Shown piece after piece: positions 10,937-22,371 of a stretch of DNA of 64,000 bases; the first letter of the stretch is position 1; each line of letters starts with the position of its first letter. The DNA is taken from the NCBI GenBank assembly GCA_000750105.3, contig JPHH03000038.1, positions 124,001 to 188,000 on the forward strand, written 5' to 3'. The notes under the pieces are model-generated. The model was not told the DNA's origin. It saw nothing but the letters and a program-made list of their open reading frames with translations, and made no database searches. The DNA is from Tolypocladium sp. Sup5 PDA-1. Lineage: Eukaryota > Ascomycota > Sordariomycetes > Hypocreales > Ophiocordycipitaceae. A program made the translations under genes and the position numbers.

Positions 10937-11935
10937 GCTATAAACACCCGGACGCTGTACCTGAACCCTAGTATACGTATGGCCTCTTATCTATCTTTTG
11001 CATGTCATGGCTAAGCGTCTACATCTATCTACTTAAGATGTCGATCGATAGATGTAGATAGTTTCCTTACCTTGCACAAGAGTCACTAAGGTCTCACAGC
11101 CTATGAGCCAGTTTCGCTACAGTTTCTGACGTTCAATGTTGTCGTAAAGCCAATCGTTATTACCGCATACCGCTGTTTGCGAAACCCTGCTGTCAACCAT
11201 ACTCCTGCACTCATCATTGCTACTCTGCCTATCATGTCCATCCGATCACCCCAATCCATTTTCGGCGCTTTTCTTTCCCTTTCTAGCCCCTGCTTAGTCC
11301 CGCAGCTATTTTATACAGTAGTGGTTCCACTGACGTCTAACTAGGACTTGTAGAAAGCTGGTACAGATTCGCATTTCAACGACTACGAGCGCAAGTAGAT
11401 TCAGTCTCTCGCTGACATCGGCGTTGATCTCGTTGGAGTCCAGGAGAGCGGCGGTCTCCATGCCCCTCGTCTGACCAAGGCCTTGGGCTAGGCCGTCTGG
11501 CAAAGCAGTGATGTCAGCATCCACCGTTCAGGTTTCAACTCAATTAAACAATCAGACCAAGTTTTATGTACTTTTTGCAAATTATCTACGGGTCAGCATG
11601 TACTCCAACTGGACATCGGATATGGCTACACTTATACGAAAGTGTCCCGCTTAGCTATCTACACCCCTCTATTCATACTACAGGTTAGACCCTGCCCAAC
11701 TACGTGAGGCGACATCCCCGATTTGAGACAAGGAAACCGTATTGCAGAGGATGTGGGAGAATTTGGAGCGCGTGATGGACCAGACACGTATGACGGCAAC
11801 AGCAACCCAGGCTGGATCGAGTGGATCTTTGCGAGGAGATTCAGATTGTACTGTATACGCGAGCAATTTCCTCCGCACAGAGCTTCATGATTCGATCGGC
11901 TATTGCCTCGCCCTCTTTTTTCCCCCCTCATTGAA
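10937..11935. other. No supported gene
   Basis: Apart from the short inverted repeat at 11019-11057, I find no coding pattern that I trust. A plus-strand patch near 11745-11870 reads plausibly as protein in one frame but has no recognisable motif or start. Confidence 0.3.
11019..11057. repeat. Short inverted repeat
   Basis: CTACATCTATC at 11019-11029 pairs with GATAGATGTAG at 11047-11057 around a 17-nt loop, upstream of the GT32 gene. It could be a terminator-like hairpin or a chance palindrome. Confidence 0.35.
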
Positions 11936-11939
11936 AGTT

Positions 11940-12180
11940 TGGTGTAAACGCAGAGGAGGAAAACACCTTACAGCCTCGCACAGCCTCGCACAGCCTCAAG
12001 CTTACGACATCGCCAAGAGCTTCACTGCTGGAGACCTCCCTTTTCTTATGTATATAATGACTGTTATTTCCCGTTCAATTAGATAGAAATCAAGCTCTCT
12101 TCTTTCCATGACTCTATCATCCTGACGACGGAAATCTCGAAAGTGCGGATGTAAATGGACGGTCGTTGCCGAGGCGCTAG
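11940..12180 (+). mobile_element. Tc1/mariner-type transposon relic
   Basis: Bases 12044-12096 closely match, on the opposite strand, the stretch 31485-31540 in the 5' part of the mariner-type transposase. Shared pieces include TTCAATTAGATAGAAATC and CAAGCTTACGAC. The match continues weakly to about 12140. No open transposase frame or terminal repeat is recognisable, so this is a decayed fragment of the same element family. It sits next to a gypsy fragment, so this is a nest of old transposons. A 10-bp triplication (CACAGCCTCG-type) occupies about 11971-11998. Confidence 0.55.
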
Positions 12181-12329
12181 AGGAGGGGAGTGGCTCCTAC
12201 GACAACGCCCGAATGCCGAGCACAGCCAGCATGACCACGGCCGCAGTAACATAGTCAGGATCGTCTGTTGCGACCGAGCCCATAACTTTGACTGAAGGCC
12301 GACCACTACAGCATCACATTGTATCGACG

Positions 12330-13070
12330 GCATAGGTAGCACCATGTCCCGTTGTGCTAAAACGTGGCTTCCCCGGATCCAAACGACCTCTACTGTTCGT
12401 AAAACCGCAGATGGCGACGCCCGCTTGTCGCTTTAACAGCGTCTCGGGCCATCGCGCTTGCCTTTCATTCAGCTGCTGCTTCATAAAATACCGGAAATTG
12501 AGGTGGTCTGTGAGGACCGTGAACGACGCCACGCTCCTCAACTCGGCATCCCAATGCTCCAGGCAGCGGATGATCGCCAGCAGCTCCTTGTCGTGGATTG
12601 GGTAGTTTCATTCCGCTGGCGTGTTCTGTTTCGAGAAGGCTACGGGCCGGATGCCATCATCGCCCCGCGGCGAGAAGGCTCCTCCAGTGACATAACCAGA
12701 CGAGTCCATCTCGACATCCGTCTTTCTGTTCGGATCCCAATGCGCAAGGACCGGTTCGCTGATGAGGAGTGTCTTCAACTCTTTGAACGCGTCCCGACAT
12801 TCTTTCGACTAGGAGAACAAGATATCCTGCTTCGTCAGCGCCTTCATCGGTGACGCGATATGATATTGGAGAACCTCGGGATGAACTGCCGGTAGTAATT
12901 CGCGAACCCCAGAAACCTTCTGATCTCTCTAGCGGAGCGGGGTCGCTGCCATTGTTGGATCACTTGCACCTTCTCCGGGCCCACTCGGATGCCTTTCCCA
13001 GCTTCGACGACGAAGCCCAAGTATTTCACGCTCGTTGCCTCAAACTGACATTTGTCGATGTCGACCTGCG
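12330..13070 (-). mobile_element. Ty3/gypsy retrotransposon fragment (RT end plus RNase H)
   Basis: The minus strand encodes DIDKCQFEATSVKYLGFVVE, IRRFLGFANYYRQFIPRFS, then after one lost base or stop FKELKTLLISEPVLAHWDPN, DSSGYVTGGAFSPRG, YPIHDKELLAIIRCLEHWDAE and FTVLTDHLNFRYFM. These are the end of the gypsy reverse transcriptase and the start of its RNase H domain. Two in-frame stops stand where Trp is expected: FS*SKECRDAF and PAE*NYP. Both fit TGG changed to TAG or TGA, that is G to A on the coding strand, as repeat-induced point mutation makes. Homology stops near 13070, so the fragment is truncated at both ends and no LTR was seen. Confidence 0.8.
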
Positions 13071-13923
13071 AGCACCGCCAGGGCGAAGACGAAGCGGGGG
13101 TTGGTGAAGCGCGCGCCCATGGCAGGGACCAGGCGTCGAGCGGCCCGCAGCCGCGAGGTGACGACCTGGACGATATTGCCGCGTCGACGGCCGGACGATG
13201 AGGGTCCGAACCTAGAGTCGTGATCCATGCTGCAGAGGGAGGTAAGATTGCAGGGAGCGTGGTGGTGATTCGCATTGCAGAGCGTGCTGCTCGAGGCCGT
13301 CGACGACTGGACGGAACCAAGCAAGTAGCCATGAACCGGCAGAGACAGGAGTCCAGGAACGTTGCCAAACCGAAGAAAGAAGGAAAGAGAGCACAAGACC
13401 AAAGTCGAGTAATTAGGGATCAGAATAAGACCACACAATACGAACGGAGGAAGCCAACAGTGACGGGCAAAAGATCCTCTACACACCACCTCGTATGTAT
13501 GCTTAGGATTCCCTGTCAAGTTTAGAACCCAGGTTTCTGAGAATGGTTGCCACTGCCAGAAGTCCTGGCAGGCAAAGCCGTCATAGATCATAAAGCCATA
13601 GCGAAAGTCCCTTCTCACGCTCCTCAACTGCTCTCAGCTGCTCTCGCCTGCACAAACGGCCTTTTCTTTCGGCCAACGGCAACAGCCGATATTGGCCGTA
13701 GGACAGTCGTGAAGGGGAATATGCGGGACATAGAGTAGAGCGAAAAAGGAGTTCGGCAGAAAGGAGTGAATTATTTGGTGGCAACGGCTTACAGCCGTTT
13801 TCGACGTTTTGGATGAGAGCCGATCAGAGTGTGGATAACGATGAAGACGACGGTTTTGGCGGTTAGCGAAGACAACGAAGATGAGATTAAGCGTCCACAA
13901 GGACGGTCGAAGTTACATAGCGT

Positions 13924-14340
13924 TTACGGTAAACAACACTCTAGTTCGTACACCACATCGCCAAGCAAGCCCCGTTGCTCGTCCGTGAAGCTAATGGCCC
14001 ACCGCTCGAACGCGTCCTCACGCTCGAGCTGGTATGGCCGAAAGTAAAACCTCAAGTAACGATGTCCGACGGAGCAGTACATAGCCATCGACGTCTCCTT
14101 GCCGTTGCGTCCGAATGGCTTCCCCTCGAGCTCGGTCGTTGATATGCTAGCTAGCGGCTGCAGCGTCTCGGTGGGCACGCTATCAAACCGCCAATAGTAT
14201 CCCTCGACTTCACGATCGAAGCTCAGTGCGAGCCGCACCAGCAGCGCCTCCTCTCGGGCCGCCCCTTCGTCATCGCTCTGGCGGTTGTCCGCGTCCCTCG
14301 CGTAGACCTACTCAGCCGCTTCGAAGATGTCGAGCTTATC
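13924..14340 (-). pseudogene. Remnant of an unrecognised gene
   Basis: From 14340 to 13924 the minus strand reads as convincing protein: DKLDIFEAAE, a TAG stop, VYARDADNRQSDDEGA, then SFDREVEGYYWRFDSVPTET, MYCSVGHRYLRFYFRPYQLE and WAISFTDEQRGLLGDVVYEL, ending ELECCLP. The composition is that of a real protein but I cannot name the family. The stop and the lack of upstream extension suggest decay; an ATG at 14238 would still give 104 residues. Confidence 0.4.
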
Positions 14341-15349
14341 CCTCGACCCGAAGTGCCGGACCTACCCCGTTCTTTTGACCTACGTAGAGTCTTAGTCTAG
14401 ACCATCCTCCGCATCGGTCCTTGGCCTTAAGCCCGGCCTCATACTCGGTAGTTAGTATGTCGAACGTGCCATCTCCGGCTATCTCTATCGTTGGCTTTAT
14501 ACCCGTTGACGATCCAATATCGCGCGAATTTGCCACGAAGCCACGTCTATAGCTGTGTATTGGCATGCCTCGGGACATATGATCTATGCTGGGCCGTCCG
14601 CTAATGCTACTACGCGCTCTTCTACGATGTAGTGAGAAAAGGATACGAGCAGTAGCTATACCCGCGCAGCTCCGGCAGTCCCTGGATTACCGCCGAACCA
14701 TCGCCTGGCAGCCGTTCGGTCAACGGGTTGTCTAGATCCATGGTGTCGCAATAATTCTTGACCTCCGCCAATAGCTATCCTTCACGGTTGACGGTCATAA
14801 GAGTATAGAAAGTAAGGTTAGTTACTCCTAGTATCGTGCGAAGCGCCCCCTTGAGAACGTTTATAATACGACTGCCCGCTAGCGCTCGTCGTCGTGCTCC
14901 TTACGGGTATGTTTGACTCGACTGGAATGTTAAACTATTACTTGGCAACTGATTGTCCTGAAGCGACATTTATCCTTGGGCAGTGCTACTATAGTCGGAT
15001 CTTCAAACGACCAACCAGAGCAGAATGACAAGATTCGCTTCAGTGGTGAACGTCACGAAAATGGCTTTCTATGCCCTTGCCTGGTCTGACTGCTGCCTTA
15101 CAAATAAGGAAGTTGAGAATCTGATGCTCATCCAACATGCAGAGGAGACTGTCCAGTCTCACGCGCATTCCTTGCAGATCGACCTATGCGTTATGAGAAG
15201 GGATGTCGAAGCTTAGTGGACATGGCGGATCCCCATCTCCCCATTTTGCTCGTCCTTGCATGAGCGCGGTGTTTGGGCTTTGGTCTATTGACCCTTCAGC
15301 TGTGAGCTGCATTCTCTATTTAACGGGACGAACATGGCCTGCTGAAGCC
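14341..15349. other. No supported gene
   Basis: Only short frames without motifs. The minus strand from 14578 to 14336 has an 80-codon frame that may be a continuation of the decayed gene downstream, but no feature ties them. Confidence 0.3.
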
Positions 15350-16540
15350 TTTTCGTCCCGGAGGACGTCTTCGGCGTTCCTTTTCAGAACCTCAGTGTCT
15401 CGACGTGTCGAAGCTAAAGAAGTTTGACTGTTTCATATAGACATTGTTTTACTCGGCTGGTGAAGGAACTCATGCCAGCGAGTTGATACCCACTCGTAAG
15501 CGCGTAGAAGTGCTGGCTGGAGCTAATACGGAAACACACTATCAAGACCGTAAGTAATCCCACGCCGTAAGGGACGATGGCCACTTTGCCACGCAAACGC
15601 GACGTTCAAGTCGGCGTTGGTGCTTGAGTCGTCATGTCAATCGAATAGTGCATAAACTTCCCGAACCTGCTTCTAGGGATTGCCGATAGAAACTTGCCGA
15701 TAGAGTTGTGCGTTGACTTCAGAACCCCAAACTTTTGATGTAGACCTTTTGAATATTTTCTTGGACCGTGGCAGACGAGGAATTCATTGGTATCCGTCAC
15801 GGGGTACTCCGTGCCAAGCATGGACCTTGTGCTTAGCTCCTCGGCTCGAGTGATGTCATGCTCTGCGAGTTTCGGAGAGTTCTCCATCTTCAAACTGAAT
15901 TTTCCCCTGCAATATGCTGCATCGCCATTCTCGCTCCAGCGCAAGAGGAACCGGCGGCTCCATACGCTCAACCACGCGGCCGAAGTTCCGCAGGCTCAGC
16001 AATTCCGCCAAGGGAGATTACGAACCAACAACCATGTACTGTTCGCGAATCCGGTTTAGCCGCTCCAGCTACTGGGTAAGCGGCGGCCGTGGAATGCGAG
16101 TGTGGGATATGAGTGTACAGGCAACGCCAGTTCCAGAAACAAAACGCGGGGAAAGCTGCGGGTAATATTGACGGGCCAGTAAGAACAGTCGACAGTCAAG
16201 AGAGAAGCCGAGGATGCCACTAAAACAAACGAGCAGCGTGGAGCCGGGTTGGCCGTCAGTGGAGGGCTCCATGCAGGCTGAGGCTTAGTTGAAAGAGTCG
16301 CTCGAGAAACACATCGCGGGCCTCAAAGGCAGTTGCTTTCGTCGGCTTCAAAGCGCAGGTTCGATTTAGCTTCTGGTTCCTCGCTCAGATCCTGGTTGAA
16401 GAATCCTGAGTCGTCGTCAAAGTTGTCGGAGGTATCAAACTCTTCTTCCTCGAGGTCGAAATCCTCGTCACCAGAGTCACTATCTTCATCGCCAGAGTTT
16501 GTGTCGGTCAGGGTGGGGTTTCTGCTGGTGGTCTAGAAAC
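15350..16540 (-). pseudogene. Telomere-linked RecQ-helicase-type protein, N-terminal relic
   Basis: Successive frames on the minus strand give an acidic tract (SGDEDSDSGDEDFDLEEEEF), ARDVFLERLFQLSLSL, TDGQPGSTLLVCFSGILGF, LARQYYPQLSP, LFLELALPVHSYPTLAF, RLNRIREQYMVVGS, a TAA stop, SPLAELLSLRNFGRVVERME, FLLRWSENGDAAYC, AEELSTRSMLG and LQPALLRAYEWVSTRWHEFL. From memory these match the long N-terminal region of fungal C2H2/RecQ telomere-linked helicase-like proteins. At least four frame changes and several stops separate them. The stop in VVGS*SPLAE fits CAA or CAG changed by C to T. This copy is dead. The family name is recalled, not searched. Confidence 0.5.
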
Positions 16541-17717
16541 GAAACATCATTCTCGGAAGTGACGCTCCCAGTTCTGGAACGAAGCCGGGGCAAGTTAGAC
16601 TGTTCCTAACAAGTAGGGCGAGCTCCGGTCGCGCACGCACCTTGGGAATCTGCAAATAGTAGTCCGTTCAGGCTAGGAATTCTGCACCTGGTGCCTGCCC
16701 ATGCTCCTTGCCTCCGCGATCGTGTCTGAGGTAAGCCGGGCCGAACGGGTTCCCTGCAGTGATTTGACTGACAATGATGCTGTACCGTGGTGAACCCCAT
16801 GGTTTCCATCCGTGATCTTTGGGGGGGGTTGCGGCAGTCTCGTTTTCGCCGGCCGCAACGTCCGAGACGGAGCTCGTTCTCGCTCTCGAATTATCCTAGC
16901 TGCCGAAAGATGAACGGTGGCGAGCGCCAGGTGCTGCCGTCCGGCGAAAACGGAGCGTTCGAACGCAATCGATCAGTTGTTACTCTTGCTGTTTTGTCAT
17001 TTTGTCCTGCGAGCGGAAGCACGCAAAGACCCAAGGAAACCACGTCAATTCGCATGCAGTGTTTCCGACCGTAGGGACATATCTACGCGACGTCTGCCAC
17101 TGCATGTACTACGTACTCTCCCCAGGGGGGTTGTCCCTTCTGTCAAGAGATAATAAATGGCCATCGGACGGGAGGCAAGGTGTTGGGGAGGTATCCGTAG
17201 TCAAATGTACACGCCTTAGACGAGTATGGACACTGTCCCAGGGTCCAGTGGGGTCTAATGGGGGTCGGGTGCCGAAAATAGCCAAGCAGTCAAGACCCAT
17301 GTCAAGGAGACGGGGAGAGAACGCGCCTGTCCAGGTCAGTGCACAGAGCCCTGCGAATGCCAGAGGCCCCACATATGCGGCCAGACGACACGCAAGGCAG
17401 CTTCCACGTCTCACGCCACGGAAAAAGCAACCCAGTTTGCATGGAGGCACAGCCATCAGCTGCGATTAGCTTACGACTGAGCGCTGTCTCAGGTTCTCGC
17501 TATTGTCAACCAATAAGCTGCTACTTGCAATGAGCGTGATTCCAGCTTGTCAGCATAAAGGCAGCCCCGTCCGCCTTGCTGCCTCGGCGTCTTCCTTGCT
17601 CCTGTCTCTCGCGACACTTGATATATTTTTGCGTGTGTTTTAGTTGAACATACACGACGTCCATTACCTAGCGATTCTTGCACGGGTTTTGCTAATCTCT
17701 TCCGAACACCAAACACG
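16541..17717. other. No supported gene
   Basis: Overlapping frames on both strands without motifs. The end of this stretch (about 17640-17717) would hold the promoter and 5' UTR of the next plus-strand gene; no clear TATA element was picked out. Confidence 0.35.
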
Positions 17718-19120
17718 ATGCATTTCCAAGCCCAATCTCGCCATTTTTCCGCGGTGACGAATGTCAAGGATCTCCCCAAGATTCGTGTCATCCGCACCAA
17801 CCTCGACTACTATCACGGTAAACCCGAAGACCGAATCTTCTACCGGCATGTTCAGGGGTACATTCGCCGCTTCATATCTAGTGATAATATCGCCGGTCCG
17901 GGTCTTCTTGACTGGAAGTCTCCTCGCCATCGGGCAGGACTTGATGAGTTAACATCCAAGTTTTTGGATGACGACAAGCACGGAACTCTTTTTTGGCCGG
18001 CATGTCCCGGGTCTACCTATTACCGTCGGCTACAATACTCCGACCCTCGTCATTCTTCTCTGTAGGTTCTGCGCGGTGTTGCTTCTTTAAAAGGAAATGG
18101 TCGAGAGCCATTCTGACGTCTAAAATATCAGGATACACGAAAAGATGGCATTGCTCTTTTTCAGGGTCAACCAGGCCACGAGCAGCAAAGATAGGAAACG
18201 TAAGAAACCTAATCCGAGCGTCGTCAATCCCGGTCAAGACACCCACAGAGCTGGAATGTCGGCTACGTATGTCTGGTGACCTGGAAAGAAGTATTCCGGG
18301 GGCAAGAACTGACCGCTTAACTAGGGATACTTCTGCGTCAATCACCGTCGCTTGCAACCAGAACTTCACATTAGTGTCCTTCAAGTCAGAAGACAACGAT
18401 TCGGTCGCAGAACCTCGTACGCAAAGCCTCGGGGAAGGACGTGCCCCAAAGGGACAGAGTTCATTTACGACAGATCGGGATGGACCCGATAGTTCAGCGT
18501 CATCGGGATTCGAGGCAATGGACTTCAAGCCCAGTGGAGCTCTTGCTGAGAGGCAGAGGGGGACCAAACACAAGAGGCCTGCCCCGCCCGAACGTGACAA
18601 CGGGACTCGCCAAGAAAAACGCACCAGGTTACGACGGGATGACCGCCCGCCTTGCAGCTCTCGTTCCACCAGCCAGCCTCGAAGGCAGACAGGTGAATCA
18701 GAGGACTCTCCGGACTTGGACGATGAAGAAGGTCGTGATCGTGGGCATTCGAGTGGAACTCAAGGGAGCACCCCAACGGTCACTTTTGACTACAGTTTCA
18801 CCCGAAATGGACGAAACAGGCGGTTGCGTTTCAAGACGGGGTTTTCCGACTTTTTACTGAGCAATTTGGTCACAGCGCTCAGGCTAGACGGTGATGCACG
18901 TGGCTTGCTTTTGGTTTTGGAAACTCGTGGACGAGAATACGAAGATGAAGTGGCCTGGGGCGATGAGGGGGGCTTTGAAGATGTGAAGGAGCGGTTCCTT
19001 GAAAAAATCCAAGCGCTAAAGATCAGGCATAGTGGCTGCAATCACAACCTGCGAGTTGAGCTAGTGGTAGAAGAGAAGAGGCCAGGAGTGAATGCCCTGG
19101 GGCCTTTGATTTTCCTCTAG
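17718..19120 (+). CDS. Three-exon gene of unknown function, charged nuclear-like protein
   Basis: I join exons 17718-18061, 18132-18266 and 18325-19120. Intron 1 is 70 nt (GTAGGT donor, CTGAC branch at about 18113, ATCAG). Intron 2 is 58 nt (GTATGT donor, CTGAC at 18309, ACTAG). The frame then runs through to a 424-residue protein, with no slack in phase, which supports the model. Residues of about 245-310 are highly charged with basic clusters (KHKRPAPPERD, KRTRLRRDDR) like nuclear-localisation signals, followed by an acidic stretch. The last 110 residues look globular (FDYSFTRNGRNRRLRFKTGF, LVLETRGREYEDEVAWG). I do not recognise any domain. Expression or a conserved homolog would be needed to confirm the introns. 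Confidence 0.6.
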
Positions 19121-19371
19121 AACTCCTAGGTTAGTCTCCTAGTATTTAAATTGACCATTTGGCCACAACGTTCCCATGGAGTCTCGTGAGTTGATAGAGT
19201 CCCTGGCCAAGCTGAAGGCCATGATCCACGCTGCAGTCCTCTGATTACTCTTGTTCAGCACTTCTGTCTCAGAAGTCAGCACTGGTGTGGCATCGTGACG
19301 AGAGTGTGATTCCAGGAAGTGAGTGGCATCGACAAACTTTTAGTGTAGTCGCCGACAGCTGGATTCCAACG

Positions 19372-19680
19372 TCAGCTCAGTGGTGTGATCGTTTTACGCC
19401 AGCATCTACGAATCAAGGAAATCTCCAACAAAAAGGTCCAAACAAATTTTGACGTTTCGGCGACCAGACCGCATACTTCCAGGTGGTTGCCAGCCAATTG
19501 CCCGTGACAGCTGGACTGCACAACAAATTCGTTCTCGCCGTAGTAGATACGCCAAGCCTCTTGTACCAGCTGCTTCCCTCGCAGGTCGTGGCCCAAAAAG
19601 TATTATTGACGCTGTAATTCCTCTAGGCTCATGCCATTATCGCCATCATTTGCTTCGTCGATATCAATAGCTGCCTCGCG
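19372..19680 (-). pseudogene. Possible remnant of a 2EXR/F-box-like protein
   Basis: The minus strand reads FLGHDLRGKQLVQEAWRIYYGENEFVV. The K-Q-L-x-Q-E-A-W-x-I-Y-Y-G-x-N-x-F pattern is typical of fungal 2EXR and related F-box-like families at the point where the old structure is queried. A stop precedes it and no N-terminal LPxEI/RxxIW block was found. Low-confidence relic. Confidence 0.3.
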
Positions 19681-20251
19681 TCATCGTACGAGGCAGTTCT
19701 TAACTCTGGTGGTATGTTCCTCCGATGGGAGCTTGCAGTAGTTCGCTCGTGGTCATGCCGCCGAGTAAGTTGCGGACGACTTCGTGATGTTGGGCACACA
19801 GAGCACGGCTGAGACATTAGGGCACGACCAACGAACCCTCTTTTCTTTTCCAAACTATGGCAATTAAGAGAACGGATGGCCCAGCAAAAATCGCCGTCTT
19901 CGCTCACGGCGCGTCGCGCGCCCACGCATCCGCGCCCAGGCCCCTAGCCTGAACTTGAAGTCATTCCTGTGCTGCCCAATCCGCGACCAGTAATGGCATT
20001 ATGACCTCTGCTATTGACGACGTTAGCTCTCATGATGTTTACCCATCTCAATCCCAACCGTCTTCAATAAAGCCTAACTCCAACCCTGTGTTTCTAAGGC
20101 CCGAAGCCGCTCTCTTGTCTGACCACCTATTCATTTGAGGTATTCCAGAAGTAGCTGACGAAGTGGCGGCAGCGGCGTGACGCCCCAAGCCCCCCATCAA
20201 GCACCGCCATTTGTGCCAGAAGACTCAACGGCCGTGGTCGCATTGCTGTTC

Positions 20252-22371
20252 TCAGCCATCAGGGTCGTCAGGAAGCTCAGCATTCCAAGCCTGATCCTGT
20301 TCAGCTTGGCGCTGCTGTCGGCTCTCGTTTGGCTTCTCGGCCGCATTCCTGATGCGTCGTGCATCGTTGACAGTCGCCCCGGCCTCGAGTCGATCCACGT
20401 CGACGAAGCAAACGCAGGGCCCCGGGTCATAGTAAATTGGCAGAATTCGCTCATCCGGCGGGCGCCCTATAACGGCCTTATTCGTCTTCTGCCACTTCTT
20501 GGGTCCCATGATCAACTGGTCCGGATGTTCGCTAGCCGCTGGCTGATACTCCAGTGAGATTGTGTACTTGCCATCGTACCTTGTGAGCTGATGGAACTGA
20601 TACGTCTTGGCCCATGGAATCTTGGTGACAGCTTCATGTTGACCCGCCGGGCTGCCGATATTGGCTTCCTTCGGTAGAAGAGGGGCACACATGATGTTGC
20701 ATAACTCCGGTTTGAGATTGAACACGGGTAGGTGTTGCCCTTGGGGACTCTGCCCTTGGTCCAATATCACACGGCGGTCCTCGTCTCCGGTATCGATGTC
20801 CTGAACTGCAAACATGGCGCCGTTCATGAACTCCCGTACCGAGATCGAGTTGGCCAGAGCAAGAGCAGCACCAGTGCTGACGGCCGAGGAACTAGTAGAT
20901 ATTAGCTTAAGTTCCCTTGCTTTTATTCTGCAAAATGAGGGCATAGGACCAACTATGCTTTCTGCTTCACTTTCTCGGCTTGGAAGCGACTTACCTGTTA
21001 TTAGCAGCCTTGACCTGCTCTGTCCACTCTACATGCTTCAAGTTCGCTTGCTTGATCTTTTGCTTCGTCAGATCGAACACGTGCTTGTTGAAGAAGCTCC
21101 CTCCGGTCAGGACAACAGCAGTCTGCCCCGAGATGCTGGCGTTTCGCTTGATCTCCTCAAACAAGCTCCGAAGGGGTTTGCCAAAGCACTTTTCGTAGTT
21201 GGCCCTGCATTCATCCGGACTAAATGGAAAATTGATGCCGTTCATATCCTTCTTGCTTTTTCGTCCTCGCACAAAGAACTCGTCTCCCTGGATTTCTGCT
21301 CTTTGATACGTCCGATAGTCCTCGAGGCTGCTTTGGAGCAGATGGTGCTTCTCTGCGTCATTCAACACGACCCGTTTCTTGTCGATCAGATCCTGGATTT
21401 GCTCCTGAACGGAAGTCTTTACCCATAGCGTGTGCAGCTCAGAGCCACCGAAAATACCTGCATTACGGTATCAGTGGATGTCGCCAAAACCAATCGAGAC
21501 AGGGTCATGAATACTTACAAGTGGAATCTGACGTGGAAAAGAAGGAAAACTTTACTTCGTCACGCCGACGCACAATCTCAAAGGTATAGGTGCTCTGCGG
21601 ACAGCTGAGCGATCATGTAATAGCATATGAAGCGGGGATGTAAAGGGAGAGACGTACCAGTGTATGCCCCCCAAAGTCTGCCAGCAGAAACCTCTCGGTT
21701 TCGTGCATCCCTTTGACAATAATGTCATTGGTGCGAAGGAGCCAGTGTCCCACGGCTTCGCACTCGCCCATCCAGTGAATATCGGTGCTGGGGACATCTT
21801 CCCAGACGTCCGTGAGAAAGTCGAGATACTTTCTCATGGCCTTGTCGTGCCAGCCCGGCGGAAGTGTAGCCACAATGACAGTTACCACGAGACCCTTGAT
21901 CTCTGCAATGCGATCGACTTGCTTCTTGACCTGGTGAAGATGCTCCTTGAATATGTCAGCCAGACGCATCAGCACCTTCCGGTGGTATTCCGCCCTTTGA
22001 CGGCCGTTTTCTTTCTTGTTCAAGGTGCCCCACAGGCTCTTGACTGGAGGAAATGTGTCCTTGAGCAGTTTTAACTCGTTACCCTCGCGTCGACTATGCA
22101 GGTCGTAAGCCTCGATAATGGACCAGTAGAGCTTCAGGGGTAGAGAGTGAGCGTGCGCCTCGGCCCCAAAGCCCAGGCACTCTCCGAGTGGCTTGTTGAA
22201 ATCGAGCGGATAAGCGGTCGATGGGAAGTCACAATCCCGGTACTGACTGTAAATTTGCCGGTTGTCGGCTCTTGGAATCAAGATAGGATCACTTCCCTTG
22301 TTGTCGAGGCTGAGGATGCTCGCCCGAGTCGCCGTCATGCCAACATCCAAGCCCAAAACGCTACGCATCAT
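20252..22371 (-). CDS. Hsp70/actin-like ATPase-domain protein (four exons)
   Basis: Exons 22371-21658, 21594-21519, 21457-20995 and 20927-20252 join in frame to 642 residues. Introns are 63, 61 and 67 nt with GTACGT, GTAAGT and GTAAGT donors. The fold is recognised by GLDVGMTATRAS near the N-terminus (phosphate-1 position), LLADFGGHTLSTYTFEI (phosphate-2), VVLTGGSFFNKHVFDLTKQK (adenosine region) and STGAALALAN (last helix). This matches fungal proteins distantly related to Hsp70/HSPA12, usually of unknown role, sometimes found near heterokaryon-incompatibility genes. The loops differ from canonical Hsp70: GIDxGTT reads GLDVGMT and DxGGGT reads DFGGHT. ATP hydrolysis may therefore be weak. The C-terminus is a Gln-rich charged tail, not a peptide-binding domain. 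The gene looks intact. Confidence 0.8.

Noticed and set aside
18013..18669. 218-codon minus-strand frame opposite the three-exon gene
   Set aside because: It has some protein-like patches, but the plus-strand spliced model explains the region with canonical introns and exact phase.
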